DNA of 8,956 nucleotides from Bdellovibrionales bacterium (GCA_020435185.1 JAGRAA010000207.1:1-8956), one strand, 5' to 3'. Positions 1-7,376 are shown, counted from the stretch's first letter. Translations and numbers: made by a program. The notes: generated from the sequence alone by a model not told the origin.

Positions 1-73
1 AATTTACTTAGAGACAAATTAAGAGAGATCGAAGGATTTTCAAATTATCCAATATCTAAAAGTTCATAAGATA

Positions 74-571
74 TTATTTGAAAAGTCCGTTGCAATTCTT
101 TTTAACTTCAGCTCTTCGTAATACTGTTATCCAAATTGATTTTATAAGATCGTTTTCGACTTCATACACTGAAAGAAGATCCGCTTCTTTTGCTCCATTA
201 TTTTTTCTCTCAAAAGCAAAAATTTTATTTCCAACTCTTTGATGCCAGAGAATTTCCATTTTTGAATCTGGATCATCTCTAAAACTATCTACTAGCATTT
301 CTCGAATAGCTTCACTGTTTTCAAATAGAACAGTGTCAATATGTAGTTGAGTAGAGTTTAAACTTGGGTGGACGAGTTCTGCCACCTTACTGAACTCATT
401 AGCCGCTGAAGCCTTTTCAATTCTTGAAGTTAATTCCTTCCCAGCCCCTAGACTTTCCAAGGTTAAACGATACACCTTCACGTTTTTGTCTAGAGTCGAA
501 ACGGCTTTATCTACATTTCTTTCATTCAGAGCTTGAGCGTGTAAAAATATTGCCATCAAAATTGTCTCCAT
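74..571 (-). CDS. NTF2/SnoaL-like small protein
   Basis: This 165-residue protein has no membrane segment. It reads like an NTF2/SnoaL-type alpha+beta cone: an N-terminal helix with the pattern 'LNERNVDKAVSTLDKNVKVY' (about residues 15-34), a central helical stretch, and C-terminal strands containing 'RVGNKIFAFERK' and 'SVYEVENDLIKSIWI'. Family members may be enzymes or ligand-binding or accessory domains, and no catalytic residue can be assigned here. The ATG at 571 has an AAAGGTG ribosome site four bases upstream; an ATG at 556 (residue 6) is also preceded by GGAGA at good spacing, so the true start could be five codons later. The gene is transcribed away from the activator operon and has the best sigma-54 promoter in the window just upstream, so it is probably a target of that activator. 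The family call rests on pattern only. Confidence 0.75.
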   Translation of the reverse strand: METILMAIFLHAQALNERNVDKAVSTLDKNVKVYRLTLESLGAGKELTSRIEKASAANEFSKVAELVHPSLNSTQLHIDTVLFENSEAIREMLVDSFRDDPDSKMEILWHQRVGNKIFAFERKNNGAKEADLLSVYEVENDLIKSIWITVLRRAEVKKNCNGLFK

Positions 572-615
572 AAATCACCTTTTATTAAATTAAGTTCCAA
601 TAGGTAATTTAGCTG

Positions 616-631
616 TGCAACGAAAGTGCCA
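616..631 (-). promoter_or_regulatory. sigma-54 promoter, leftward (NTF2-like gene)
   Basis: Read on the minus strand, this is TGGCAC-N5-TTGCA, a full match to the -24/-12 consensus of sigma-54 (RpoN) promoters with the required GG-N10-GC spacing. The predicted transcription start is near 605, giving a leader of about 34 bases before the ATG at 571. A palindromic candidate enhancer lies upstream at 728-750, centred about 134 bp from the predicted start. The match is seen in the sequence; activity is inferred. Confidence 0.87.
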
Positions 632-727
632 TAAAACCACAAATGATAAAGACCTTTTGTGGTGTCAAAACGCCATTGTTTGCCATCGCACTATGAAATT
701 TTTATCAAACATTGTCTCTAATTTTTT

Positions 728-761
728 CTAGAGGTGATTGTTACCTCTAGACAGAGGTAAC
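728..761. promoter_or_regulatory. compound palindromic activator site (site A)
   Basis: CTAGAGGT (728-735) and ACCTCTAG (743-750) are perfect inverted arms of 8 bp around a 7-bp spacer. The right arm is shared with a second perfect inverted repeat, GTTACCTCT (740-748) and AGAGGTAAC (753-761), so three half-sites alternate in orientation. The first pair has the same GAGGT-N7-ACCTC form as the other three sites in the window. It lies between divergent sigma-54 promoters, about 134 bp from the leftward start and about 316 bp from the rightward one, so it could serve either or both. The likely ligand is the Fis-type HTH of the activator encoded at 1071. Confidence 0.75.
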
Positions 762-772
762 AAAAGCTTTTG
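761..772. repeat. 12-bp perfect palindrome CAAAAGCTTTTG
   Basis: CAAAAGCTTTTG is a self-complementary 12-mer that directly abuts the third GAGGT half-site of site A. It may be part of the operator or a chance AT-rich palindrome. No function can be assigned. Confidence 0.4.
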
Positions 773-917
773 AAAATACACTAGAAATTCCAATCACTGA
801 AATTTTTAAAGTAAAGATTACTCCCAAAAATAGCTATCAAAAAGACTTTTATAAGAGCAGGTTCATAAGTTATTCCAATTATTTAAAAACCTTTTGTGCT
901 GTAGGGTTCAAAATCTT

Positions 918-936
918 AGAGGTTATATTTACCTCT
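918..936. promoter_or_regulatory. palindromic activator site (site B)
   Basis: AGAGGT (918-923) and ACCTCT (931-936) are perfect inverted arms around the 7-bp spacer TATATTT, the same architecture as sites A, C and D. The centre is about 128 bp upstream of the predicted start of the rightward sigma-54 promoter, a standard enhancer distance for a sigma-54 activator. It would support autoregulation of the activator operon. Confidence 0.75.
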
Positions 937-1028
937 CAAAATCTATATTTTTGGAATACGTGTCTCTAAAAATAGACAATTTTTCTCTTAAATCTAAATA
1001 AAATGAGTTTGAGCTTCATTTCTGACTT

Positions 1029-1044
1029 TGGCCCAAATATCGCA
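1029..1044 (+). promoter_or_regulatory. sigma-54 promoter of the activator operon
   Basis: TGGCCC-N5-TCGCA matches TGGCAC-N5-TTGCA at 9 of 11 defined positions and keeps the invariant GG (1030-1031) and GC (1042-1043) at N10 spacing. The predicted start is near 1055. It therefore argues for translation starting at the ATG at 1071 rather than at the in-frame GTG at 1047, which would lie upstream of the transcript start. Confidence 0.75.
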
Positions 1045-1070
1045 CAGTGTCCAAAAGTGAGGATAAAGAT

Positions 1071-2483
1071 ATGAAAATTTTGTTTATAGACGATGAATCA
1101 CTCATACACGAATTTGCAGACCATTTGTTTTCAGATTGTCGAGTAGATGTACTACACGCTTCGACGGGAGCAGAAGGGCTAGAAGTTCTTAAAGCTGAGG
1201 AGAATAATGTTCTTCTCGTCGTTTTAGATTTTGAGCTTCCAAACCTCGCTGGAAATTTTATCTGTCGCCGAATCAAAAAAGAACACCCTAATTTGCCTGT
1301 CATAATTTTTTCTGGTCGGATGAATGAAGAACGCGCTCAGGCCTGCCATGCTGCTGGCGCTGATGCTCTTATTGAAAAAGGTGAAGCCAAAAGAATTAAA
1401 TCCGTTATTTTAGGCTGGCTACAAAAACTCGTAACTCCAGAAAAGACGCAAAGCCTGAATCAAAAAAGAATTTCAAATATTTTGAATATGGCTGGTGTTT
1501 CCGGTCATATGCTCAATGTTGCATCAACAGTTGATGTCTATGCGAAATCTAAAGAAACAGTTCTAATTCTTGGTGAAAATGGAACCGGTAAAGAAGGTAT
1601 CGCACTCGCCCTACATAATCGCTCAGGACGGCGTGGTCGTTATGTGCCAGTAAATTGCGGAGGAGTATCTGATTCGCTTTTTGAAAGTCAATTTTTTGGT
1701 CATATAAAAGGGGCTTTTACCGGATCAGACAAAGATCATGATGGATTTTTTAAAGCAGCTGAAAGGGGAACTCTTTTTTTAGACGAAGTCGGCGAATTGA
1801 GTTTAGAGAATCAAGCAAAATTACTCAGAGCCCTTGAAACAGGTGATATCATGCCTGTGGGAAGCCATAAAATTATTCGTCCTGAAGTTCGAGTGGTTGC
1901 GGCAACCAATCGCAATTTAGAAGAGGCTATCCAAGAGGGAAAGTTCAGGGAAGATCTTTACTATCGATTGTATGTTTTACCCTTAAATTTATTCCCATTA
2001 AGAGAACGGCCCGAAGACATACCCATACTTACTCAACATTTTCTAGATCAGCTTAACAAAGAATACGATGCAGACCCTCCTAAAAAAATAACCCAATCAG
2101 CCATCAAACTCCTAAGTCAAAAAGCTTGGCCAGGAAATGTACGAAGTCTACGAAACAAAATAATGGGAGCGTTCACGTTAGCTAGAGATAGGGAGTACAT
2201 CAATGAAGATTTTTTTCAATTTTCAGAAGGCGAAGAGCGAGTCTTGGAAGTTAAAAGATTGATTGAACAAGAAAAGTTTCCTAAATTTTCAGAGCTGCTC
2301 GGTATCACCGAAGAGCTTAAAACTCAATTGATCTCAAAAGCCCTTGGGAAAATGAAATCTTATAAAGATGCCGCCGACGCCCTTGGCGTTGATCGCCACA
2401 ACTTACGAAAAGAAGCTATAAAACGAAATTTAACTCACTTAGTTGACACTAATAAAAAACAAAGAGAGGACTATTATGAATAA
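1071..2483 (+). CDS. sigma-54-dependent response regulator (REC-AAA+-Fis HTH)
   Basis: This 470-residue NtrC-type activator is complete. Its receiver domain begins at once (MKILFIDDE: D7, D8, E9), with phospho-acceptor D53 in 'LDFELPN', S81 and K103. The AAA+ domain has Walker A GENGTGKE (168-175), the sigma-54-contact loop GAFTGS (214-219), Walker B TLFLDE (234-239), an arginine finger among R293/R299, and the WPGNVR sensor-II region (353-358). A Fis-type helix-turn-helix occupies about 429-455 (SYKDAADALGVDRHNLRKEA). The family hydrolyses ATP to open sigma-54 RNA polymerase complexes from distant sites. The ATG at 1071 was chosen because it follows an AGTGAGGA ribosome site and fits the receiver start and promoter. 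The contact loop ends in Ser where Ala is usual. It is the first gene of its operon, and its likely partner kinase is the last. Confidence 0.93.
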   Translation: MKILFIDDESLIHEFADHLFSDCRVDVLHASTGAEGLEVLKAEENNVLLVVLDFELPNLAGNFICRRIKKEHPNLPVIIFSGRMNEERAQACHAAGADALIEKGEAKRIKSVILGWLQKLVTPEKTQSLNQKRISNILNMAGVSGHMLNVASTVDVYAKSKETVLILGENGTGKEGIALALHNRSGRRGRYVPVNCGGVSDSLFESQFFGHIKGAFTGSDKDHDGFFKAAERGTLFLDEVGELSLENQAKLLRALETGDIMPVGSHKIIRPEVRVVAATNRNLEEAIQEGKFREDLYYRLYVLPLNLFPLRERPEDIPILTQHFLDQLNKEYDADPPKKITQSAIKLLSQKAWPGNVRSLRNKIMGAFTLARDREYINEDFFQFSEGEERVLEVKRLIEQEKFPKFSELLGITEELKTQLISKALGKMKSYKDAADALGVDRHNLRKEAIKRNLTHLVDTNKKQREDYYE

Positions 2484-2955
2484 AAAATTATTACTTGCAC
2501 TTCCGTTACTAAATCTAATTCTTTCTAAGAACCAAGCCCTAGCTGACAATTTCAGTGCTACAACTGATGTTTCTCAAGCTGGCATAGAGCAAAAGCTACA
2601 CCAATTTCACCCTAAAACTTTGGAATTTATAAGAGAAATGGTCAAAGAAAAAGTTTTGGCATTTTCAGAAGATGGTCAAGATCTTCTCATCAACACAGAA
2701 GCATTAGATCCTGCAATTGTTGCTAATATTGCTGAAAAAAGTCCCATTAATACTTGGATTGAAGGAACTCCCTACTTAAAATTAACTGACGAATTCGTCC
2801 GTTCACTTTCAGATGCTAACATACTCCGTGAATTATTCAGTCGCAATAAACAAGATATTCAAAATCTCATTACCATCGAGAAAAAGCTACGTGATCACAA
2901 TGGTGATGTGATGTCCTGTCGCGGTTGCGGAGAAGCTCCTTATGAGGGTTATTAA
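2476..2955 (+). CDS. small secreted protein with C-terminal CxxC tail, unknown function
   Basis: I recognise no family for this 159-residue protein. It begins with a clear Sec signal peptide: MNKK, a hydrophobic run to about residue 17, and a signal-peptidase-I site after ALA (21-23). The mature part is acidic and mostly helical in character, and ends in a distinctive tail, MSCRGCGEAPYEGY (146-159), holding the protein's only two cysteines (C148, C151) plus Gly, Pro and Tyr. The ATG at 2476 overlaps the stop of the activator gene by 8 bases and has GAGAGGA upstream; an earlier in-frame ATG at 2443 would add an implausible charged extension ahead of the signal. The stop overlaps the next start by one base (TAATG). 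The context suggests a sensed, modified or redox-active exported peptide or protein. That role is inference. Confidence 0.85.
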   Translation: MNKKLLLALPLLNLILSKNQALADNFSATTDVSQAGIEQKLHQFHPKTLEFIREMVKEKVLAFSEDGQDLLINTEALDPAIVANIAEKSPINTWIEGTPYLKLTDEFVRSLSDANILRELFSRNKQDIQNLITIEKKLRDHNGDVMSCRGCGEAPYEGY

Positions 2956-4508
2956 TGAAAATCAAATTCGTCTTCATAGGGATCTTTATTCTACTCATTA
3001 TAGGTGCAATACAAATGAATAAAAACCTAAGCCAGCAACAAGAATTTTCTAAAAATTTAGTACGTGACTCAACATTAAGGATAGAGTGTGGAATGAGTGG
3101 TACATCACTTTTTTCAAATTCCGCTCCAGTAAACGTTCTAGAATCATTTTTAACACTAGTTTTGGGGCAATTAATTTATATTAATGAAGACTTTAATCTA
3201 AATCCAGGGCTCCTAGAAAGTTACAACTATGACACCGATAAAGATATATATTATCTCTCTTTAAAAAAGGATTTGAATTTTCACAATGGACGAAAAGTAA
3301 ATTCTAAAGATCTTGAATATTCAATTTTAAGAGGTTTTTTTTCAAAAAAGAAAAACTGGTGGCCGAGCTTTTTGGGGAATATCGCAGGTCTAGAAAAAAT
3401 TAAACCAGGAATGACCTATAAGTCGGGTTTAGTTTCAGGCTTAAAAATTGTCGATGATTTTACTATTTCTATTTCTCTTAAAAACCCTAACCCCTCTTTT
3501 TTGCATTCATTGGCCAGAAGCTATTTTTCTCTCGTTCCCAAAGAAGAATTAAAAGCAGATCATCTCACTTGGAAAAAATACCCCGTTGGCTCTGGAGAAT
3601 ACAAAGTTGAAACCTATAATAAATCTAAAAACCAAGTGGTACTGAAGCTTGTTAACAAATATCATAAAAAACCAAATCTCATTTTATTTTCCGGAACCAA
3701 ATTAAAAAGTCCCGACGTTATTTTAAGTGGTGATGTTGTAAGAGCTGGCTATCAGCCAGAATCGTTGTTGCGGTCATCAAAAATAATTACTCTGTTTTTC
3801 AATTACAAGTCACCATTAGGCAGAAATGAAAATTTTCGCAAAGCGATAGACTTTACAATAAAAAGAGTCGATCTTATTTCTTCTGAATCCCCCTTGAAAC
3901 CCACATTTCATATTGTCCCTCGCCATATCTGGGGAAGAAAGCGAGTCAATGAGAGCTCTTCATTAGTTGAAGCAAGAAAATATATTGAGCAATTAAAGAG
4001 CGATTTAAAAGAACACAGATATCTAAATCAGACGCTAATAGTGCCCGTCTACAAGGTTTCTGAAAATGAATTCAATTTAAAAAAACTCATAAATCAACTA
4101 TCCTCAATTGGAATTAGAGTTAGGTTTTATGAATCCACCAAAAAAACTAATGAAGAAGATTTTTCTGAAATCCCATTTAGAATTTCTTCTCTTGGTGCCG
4201 ATGTTGTTGATCCCCTAGTACAATATTCACTTTTTTCTGGAAGTAGTTTTCTTTACCCTCAATATCCAGATGATTCTCAATACAAAACTCTTCTTGAAAA
4301 AGCTGCAAAAGCTAAATCGATTGATACCAGGTCTATTTCTGTACGGGAAATCTCTGAATACTTTTATAATCACAGAATTGCCCTACCTCTTTTTGAGTCC
4401 TCTACAAGGGTATATATTAAACCCCATAGATTCACTTCACTTGGTCAACAAGATGGTGGCACTACATTTTACGCTGATCGTGTTCAGTTTCAGGGAGAAA
4501 GCCAATGA
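2955..4508 (+). CDS. family-5 (peptide/nickel-type) solute-binding protein, membrane-anchored
   Basis: This 517-residue protein resembles extracellular solute-binding proteins of the OppA/DppA family (SBP_bac_5). Diagnostic stretches are FHNGRKVNSKDLEYS (109-123, matching the family's 'FHDG..-A.DV..S' block), a beta-rich middle ending in PVGSGEYKVETYN (210-222), and a central hinge region near 'SPLKPTFHIVP'. The family binds oligopeptides or related ligands in the periplasm. The N terminus (5-20) is strongly hydrophobic but has no lipobox cysteine, so it is either a cleaved signal or an N-terminal anchor. No permease or ATPase gene is adjacent, unlike a standard import operon. It is coupled to the previous gene by one base and to the next by ATGA. 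Placed in an operon with a kinase and its regulator, it may act as a ligand-sensing accessory; that is inference. Confidence 0.83.
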   Translation: MKIKFVFIGIFILLIIGAIQMNKNLSQQQEFSKNLVRDSTLRIECGMSGTSLFSNSAPVNVLESFLTLVLGQLIYINEDFNLNPGLLESYNYDTDKDIYYLSLKKDLNFHNGRKVNSKDLEYSILRGFFSKKKNWWPSFLGNIAGLEKIKPGMTYKSGLVSGLKIVDDFTISISLKNPNPSFLHSLARSYFSLVPKEELKADHLTWKKYPVGSGEYKVETYNKSKNQVVLKLVNKYHKKPNLILFSGTKLKSPDVILSGDVVRAGYQPESLLRSSKIITLFFNYKSPLGRNENFRKAIDFTIKRVDLISSESPLKPTFHIVPRHIWGRKRVNESSSLVEARKYIEQLKSDLKEHRYLNQTLIVPVYKVSENEFNLKKLINQLSSIGIRVRFYESTKKTNEEDFSEIPFRISSLGADVVDPLVQYSLFSGSSFLYPQYPDDSQYKTLLEKAAKAKSIDTRSISVREISEYFYNHRIALPLFESSTRVYIKPHRFTSLGQQDGGTTFYADRVQFQGESQ

Positions 4509-5398
4509 GCTATGAAGGCAAATTACTTTTGGATTTTCAAAATCATTGGGGGAATCTACGTGAACTCCTACACACCTGGAAATACTCACGAGTTACGAAA
4601 CTCAAATCACAGGGATGGGATATAGAATATTATTCTCCGTGGATCTGTGAAAACAAGGACTTATCTAAAAGAGTCGAGTTACATCTTATTGACGACAAAA
4701 AAATATTAAGCAACAACCCATTTTTCATTCAGACTCTTATTCAAATCTATAAAACAGAAACCGATAAACCTTTAGGACTCTTGAACCAGAGAACAAGTAG
4801 TTTTCTTTATAGGCCGGTACAAGACGTAACCTCAAAAACGCTAGAGATTTTTGAACAGGCTCACCATCTAGTTTGCCAGAGCAAACTAAAATCCCTTTAT
4901 TTGGATTTTATTCAAAAAATTATTCCATTGGAGGAGCCAGGAACTCAAAAAAGTACTGGCATCGGATTTAGTACTATCAGATCCCTTGGCGTTGTTTTTT
5001 TAAGCCTTCCAAATGTTGCTCAGGATAACCAAGCCTACGATCTTGCTATAAATCTAGCACACGAACTCGGGCATCAATGTTTATACTTTCTCCAGTTGGG
5101 TGATCAGATTATAGACCCCAATTTTAATGAGAATATTTTTTCAACTATTCGGAATGAATATAGGCCTCCAATTATGGCACTGCATGGATTAGTTGCATTA
5201 ACTTTTATAAACACAATGATTGAAGAACTCCTAACAAGACGTGGTTTAAATTTTATTCAACGAAGATTTTTAGAAGAAAGAAGTAATCTGTACCGAAGGC
5301 TTTATCATACGGCTGCTATTGAATTTATAGACTGCCCCTTGACTCCTTTTGGCCAAAATCTTGTTAATGAAATTTATGAACATTCTTTAGTGATTTAG
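4505..5398 (+). CDS. cytoplasmic HExxH protein, mod_HExxH-like
   Basis: This 297-residue protein has no signal peptide or membrane segment. It carries a metal-binding-type HELGH motif (186-190) preceded by a strand, GVVFLSLPN (162-170). Downstream come an 'RNEYRPP' block (216-222) and 'ALHGLVALTF' (225-234). The order strand, HExxH, R-x-x-x-RP, LHG resembles the 'HEXXH motif-containing putative peptide modification protein' family (TIGR04267) found in ribosomal-peptide gene clusters, rather than secreted zinc proteases. Acidic residues that could be a third metal ligand, such as E239/E240, lie about 50 residues on. It overlaps the solute-binding gene by four bases (ATGA) with GGGAG upstream, so it is translationally coupled. 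The substrate could be the small secreted protein of the same operon, which would have to be modified before export. The family match is from memory of motif order and needs a profile search. Confidence 0.72.
   Translation: MSYEGKLLLDFQNHWGNLRELLHTWKYSRVTKLKSQGWDIEYYSPWICENKDLSKRVELHLIDDKKILSNNPFFIQTLIQIYKTETDKPLGLLNQRTSSFLYRPVQDVTSKTLEIFEQAHHLVCQSKLKSLYLDFIQKIIPLEEPGTQKSTGIGFSTIRSLGVVFLSLPNVAQDNQAYDLAINLAHELGHQCLYFLQLGDQIIDPNFNENIFSTIRNEYRPPIMALHGLVALTFINTMIEELLTRRGLNFIQRRFLEERSNLYRRLYHTAAIEFIDCPLTPFGQNLVNEIYEHSLVI
4869..4888 (+). other. perfect 8-bp hairpin inside the HExxH gene
   Basis: TAGTTTGC (4869-4876) and GCAAACTA (4881-4888) form a perfect stem around the four-base loop CAGA. It lies wholly inside coding sequence and is not followed by a T-tract, so it is not an intrinsic terminator. 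It may affect mRNA stability or be coincidental. Confidence 0.35.
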
Positions 5399-5407
5399 GT
5401 GAAAAAA

Positions 5408-7240
5408 ATGAAAAACCCAGCTCCCATCTCAGTAACTCAATACTTAAACCAACAAGTGGGTATTTTAACAAAAAAGGTCTACTATGTTGGGTTTATCATT
5501 TTCTTGGGTGCTTTTATTTTAGGAACCTATTTTCACTATAATGAAAAATATAATTTTTTACTGTCTGCCATTGAGCCTTCAGTATCTCAAGCGATACCTA
5601 TTGGAAATGAAGTTTTTCTAAATCAGCTCTCTGCTTCGTTGACAAAACAACCTGAAGTGGGGGCCATTACTTGGACATTTATAAATCCAACAGACGGCAT
5701 GATGTCCATTGTTAGAAAGGTCTCTCACCCAAGTCTTAAAGGAAAAAAAATTGAACTTTCAACTTTTTTAATTTCTCATACAGGATTATATTACATTTGG
5801 CCGAGAAACGTTTTTAATCGTTCTGACAAAAAATTAGCCACCCTCTACATTGCCACTAAATTACCTATTCTTTTGTTTTTCTTGAGTATAGCAATACTTA
5901 TAGGTTTTGTAGTCTTTTTGACTCGAAAGCTAAATAGATCTGTTATTAGTATTGGAGAAGAAATTTCAAAACCTATAGAAGAACTCTCTCATTTTATGAC
6001 CGAAACAGCTCAACACCACGAAGCTATCATTACTCCTACTTCGTCTCATTTTTTAGAGTTCACCAAAAGTCGTGATACTTTTATCGAGGTATGGAATAAA
6101 AGCGAAGAGGCAAAGTCTCAGTTAGAAAAATCTGTATGGGACTCAGCCGTTGCCGAAATGGCCAGAAAAGCTCGACACGATGGATCTCAAGTCCTAATGG
6201 TCCTAGAGAGTGCTATTGACTCTAGTACCATCGAAACTGCTCCTAAAAAAACCATGCTGAGATCGGTTGAAAAAATACGCAAATTGTTTCAAGATATTCC
6301 TAAGATCAGACAACCTCACACACCTTTAGCTGTCCTCTTATCTCAAGATAAGAAAGCATTCCCTTGTCATTTATTCAGCCTTGTTAAAATATGCATTAGT
6401 GAATTTAATTCTATATTAAAACCAAATGTTTCCTTGCAACTTAAATTTGACCCACGACTAAGCACTGATTCAGTTGTCGGCCCCTTTTCTTTATTAGAGC
6501 GAGCCATAGGAAATTTACTTCACAATGCACAGCAGTCCTTTGTGGGCGCTAGTGGGAAAATTTTAATTTCTGTTGATAAAATCGGGAGTTCTGTTTCTAT
6601 CTCTGTTGAAGATGATGGCTGCGGTATTTCTCCTGAAAAGCTAAAGCAAATCAAAGACGAAAAGAAATTTACCACAAAACCTGATGGATCGGGTGAAGGC
6701 CTTTCAATATGTAGAGATGCTGCAAATGCCTTTCATGGAAAATTAGAAGTGAACTCACAAGTGGGTTTTGGAACGGTCGTTTCAATAAACCTTCCACTTA
6801 ATGAAGATAAAGGAATCTATTTGGACAGTTTATTTTTGGATTCAAAAAAAATTATTATTCATTTAGACGATGATGAACCGAACCACTGGATGATGCAAAA
6901 GAAATTAGAAGAGTTCAAAATTAATAATAAATTAATGGTGTTTAAAGATGCAAAAAACTGTGAAAAAACTATTGAAGATTTAAAGGTGCAAAAAACCGAA
7001 TTTTTATTACTTGCCGACTATAACCTTGGTACAAATATTAAAAAAACTGGCTTAGACCTTATCAAAAAACTAGAGATACAAAAGAACTCGGTTCTTATCA
7101 CAAATAGTTTTGATTCTGCTGAAGTGATTTATGAAGCCAAAAAAGAAGGCGTCAGAATTTTGCCGAAGATCTTTTTGGAAAAGTTCAAATTCCAGCAGAT
7201 CAAAACTGAACCCTGTCATTCTGCTACGATTTTGGCCTGA
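5408..7240 (+). CDS. membrane hybrid histidine kinase with C-terminal receiver
   Basis: This 610-residue kinase has one membrane helix at about 24-44, an extracytoplasmic sensor of about 105 residues with no recognised fold, and a second helix at about 152-172. A cytoplasmic coiled linker follows. The likely phospho-acceptor is H257 in 'MARKARHDGSQVL', where the usual H-D/E-x-x-x-P proline is replaced by valine. The ATPase domain has N-box NLLHNA (369-374), G1 DDGCGI (402-407) and G2 GSGEGLSI (427-434). A receiver domain follows, with D487-E490, acceptor D537 in 'LADYNLG', T565 and K587. The ATG at 5408 is preferred because TTAGGTG lies six bases upstream; the GTG at 5399, which abuts the previous stop, has no ribosome site. 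It is the last operon gene and the probable partner of the activator at 1071, with the fused receiver adding a relay or brake step. Confidence 0.9.
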   Translation: MKNPAPISVTQYLNQQVGILTKKVYYVGFIIFLGAFILGTYFHYNEKYNFLLSAIEPSVSQAIPIGNEVFLNQLSASLTKQPEVGAITWTFINPTDGMMSIVRKVSHPSLKGKKIELSTFLISHTGLYYIWPRNVFNRSDKKLATLYIATKLPILLFFLSIAILIGFVVFLTRKLNRSVISIGEEISKPIEELSHFMTETAQHHEAIITPTSSHFLEFTKSRDTFIEVWNKSEEAKSQLEKSVWDSAVAEMARKARHDGSQVLMVLESAIDSSTIETAPKKTMLRSVEKIRKLFQDIPKIRQPHTPLAVLLSQDKKAFPCHLFSLVKICISEFNSILKPNVSLQLKFDPRLSTDSVVGPFSLLERAIGNLLHNAQQSFVGASGKILISVDKIGSSVSISVEDDGCGISPEKLKQIKDEKKFTTKPDGSGEGLSICRDAANAFHGKLEVNSQVGFGTVVSINLPLNEDKGIYLDSLFLDSKKIIIHLDDDEPNHWMMQKKLEEFKINNKLMVFKDAKNCEKTIEDLKVQKTEFLLLADYNLGTNIKKTGLDLIKKLEIQKNSVLITNSFDSAEVIYEAKKEGVRILPKIFLEKFKFQQIKTEPCHSATILA

Positions 7241-7309
7241 TTTAAAATGCTCTCAGATCTCGCCACTGTAGGTATCTAAAAATATAGTATTTTCAATTAT
7301 TTATAAAGC

Positions 7310-7342
7310 ATTATCTAATAATATTGAATAATACCAGATAAT
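7310..7342. promoter_or_regulatory. possible operator upstream of the RHH gene
   Basis: ATTATCT (7310-7316) and AGATAAT (7336-7342) are 7-bp inverted arms around a 19-bp AT-rich spacer. They lie 35-67 bases upstream of the ribbon-helix-helix gene, where such proteins often bind their own promoter. A short palindrome, AAAATA-TAG-TATTTT (7279-7293), precedes it. In AT-rich DNA such repeats arise readily, so this is weak. I see no clear terminator for the kinase operon in 7241-7376. Confidence 0.3.
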
Positions 7343-7376
7343 ATAGTAGACTTAAATAAGTCCTGTGAGGTGAAAT

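Noticed and set aside
1..73. Terminator or gene end at the left edge
   Set aside because: No stable hairpin and no supported reading frame are visible in these 73 bases.
1047..1070. In-frame GTG at 1047 as the activator start
   Set aside because: It overlaps the sigma-54 promoter region and lies upstream of the predicted transcript start; the ATG at 1071 has a ribosome site and begins exactly at the receiver domain.
1016..1303. Minus-strand 95-residue ORF
   Set aside because: It lies opposite the receiver coding region, is Ser/Arg-rich without any motif, and has no supported start. It is a shadow frame.
4270..4515. 81-residue plus-strand ORF inside the binding-protein gene
   Set aside because: It lies in another frame within a clearly coding region, without a convincing ribosome site or family pattern.
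7241..7376. Intrinsic terminator after the kinase gene
   Set aside because: The inverted repeats here are AT-only and lack a GC stem with a T-tract.
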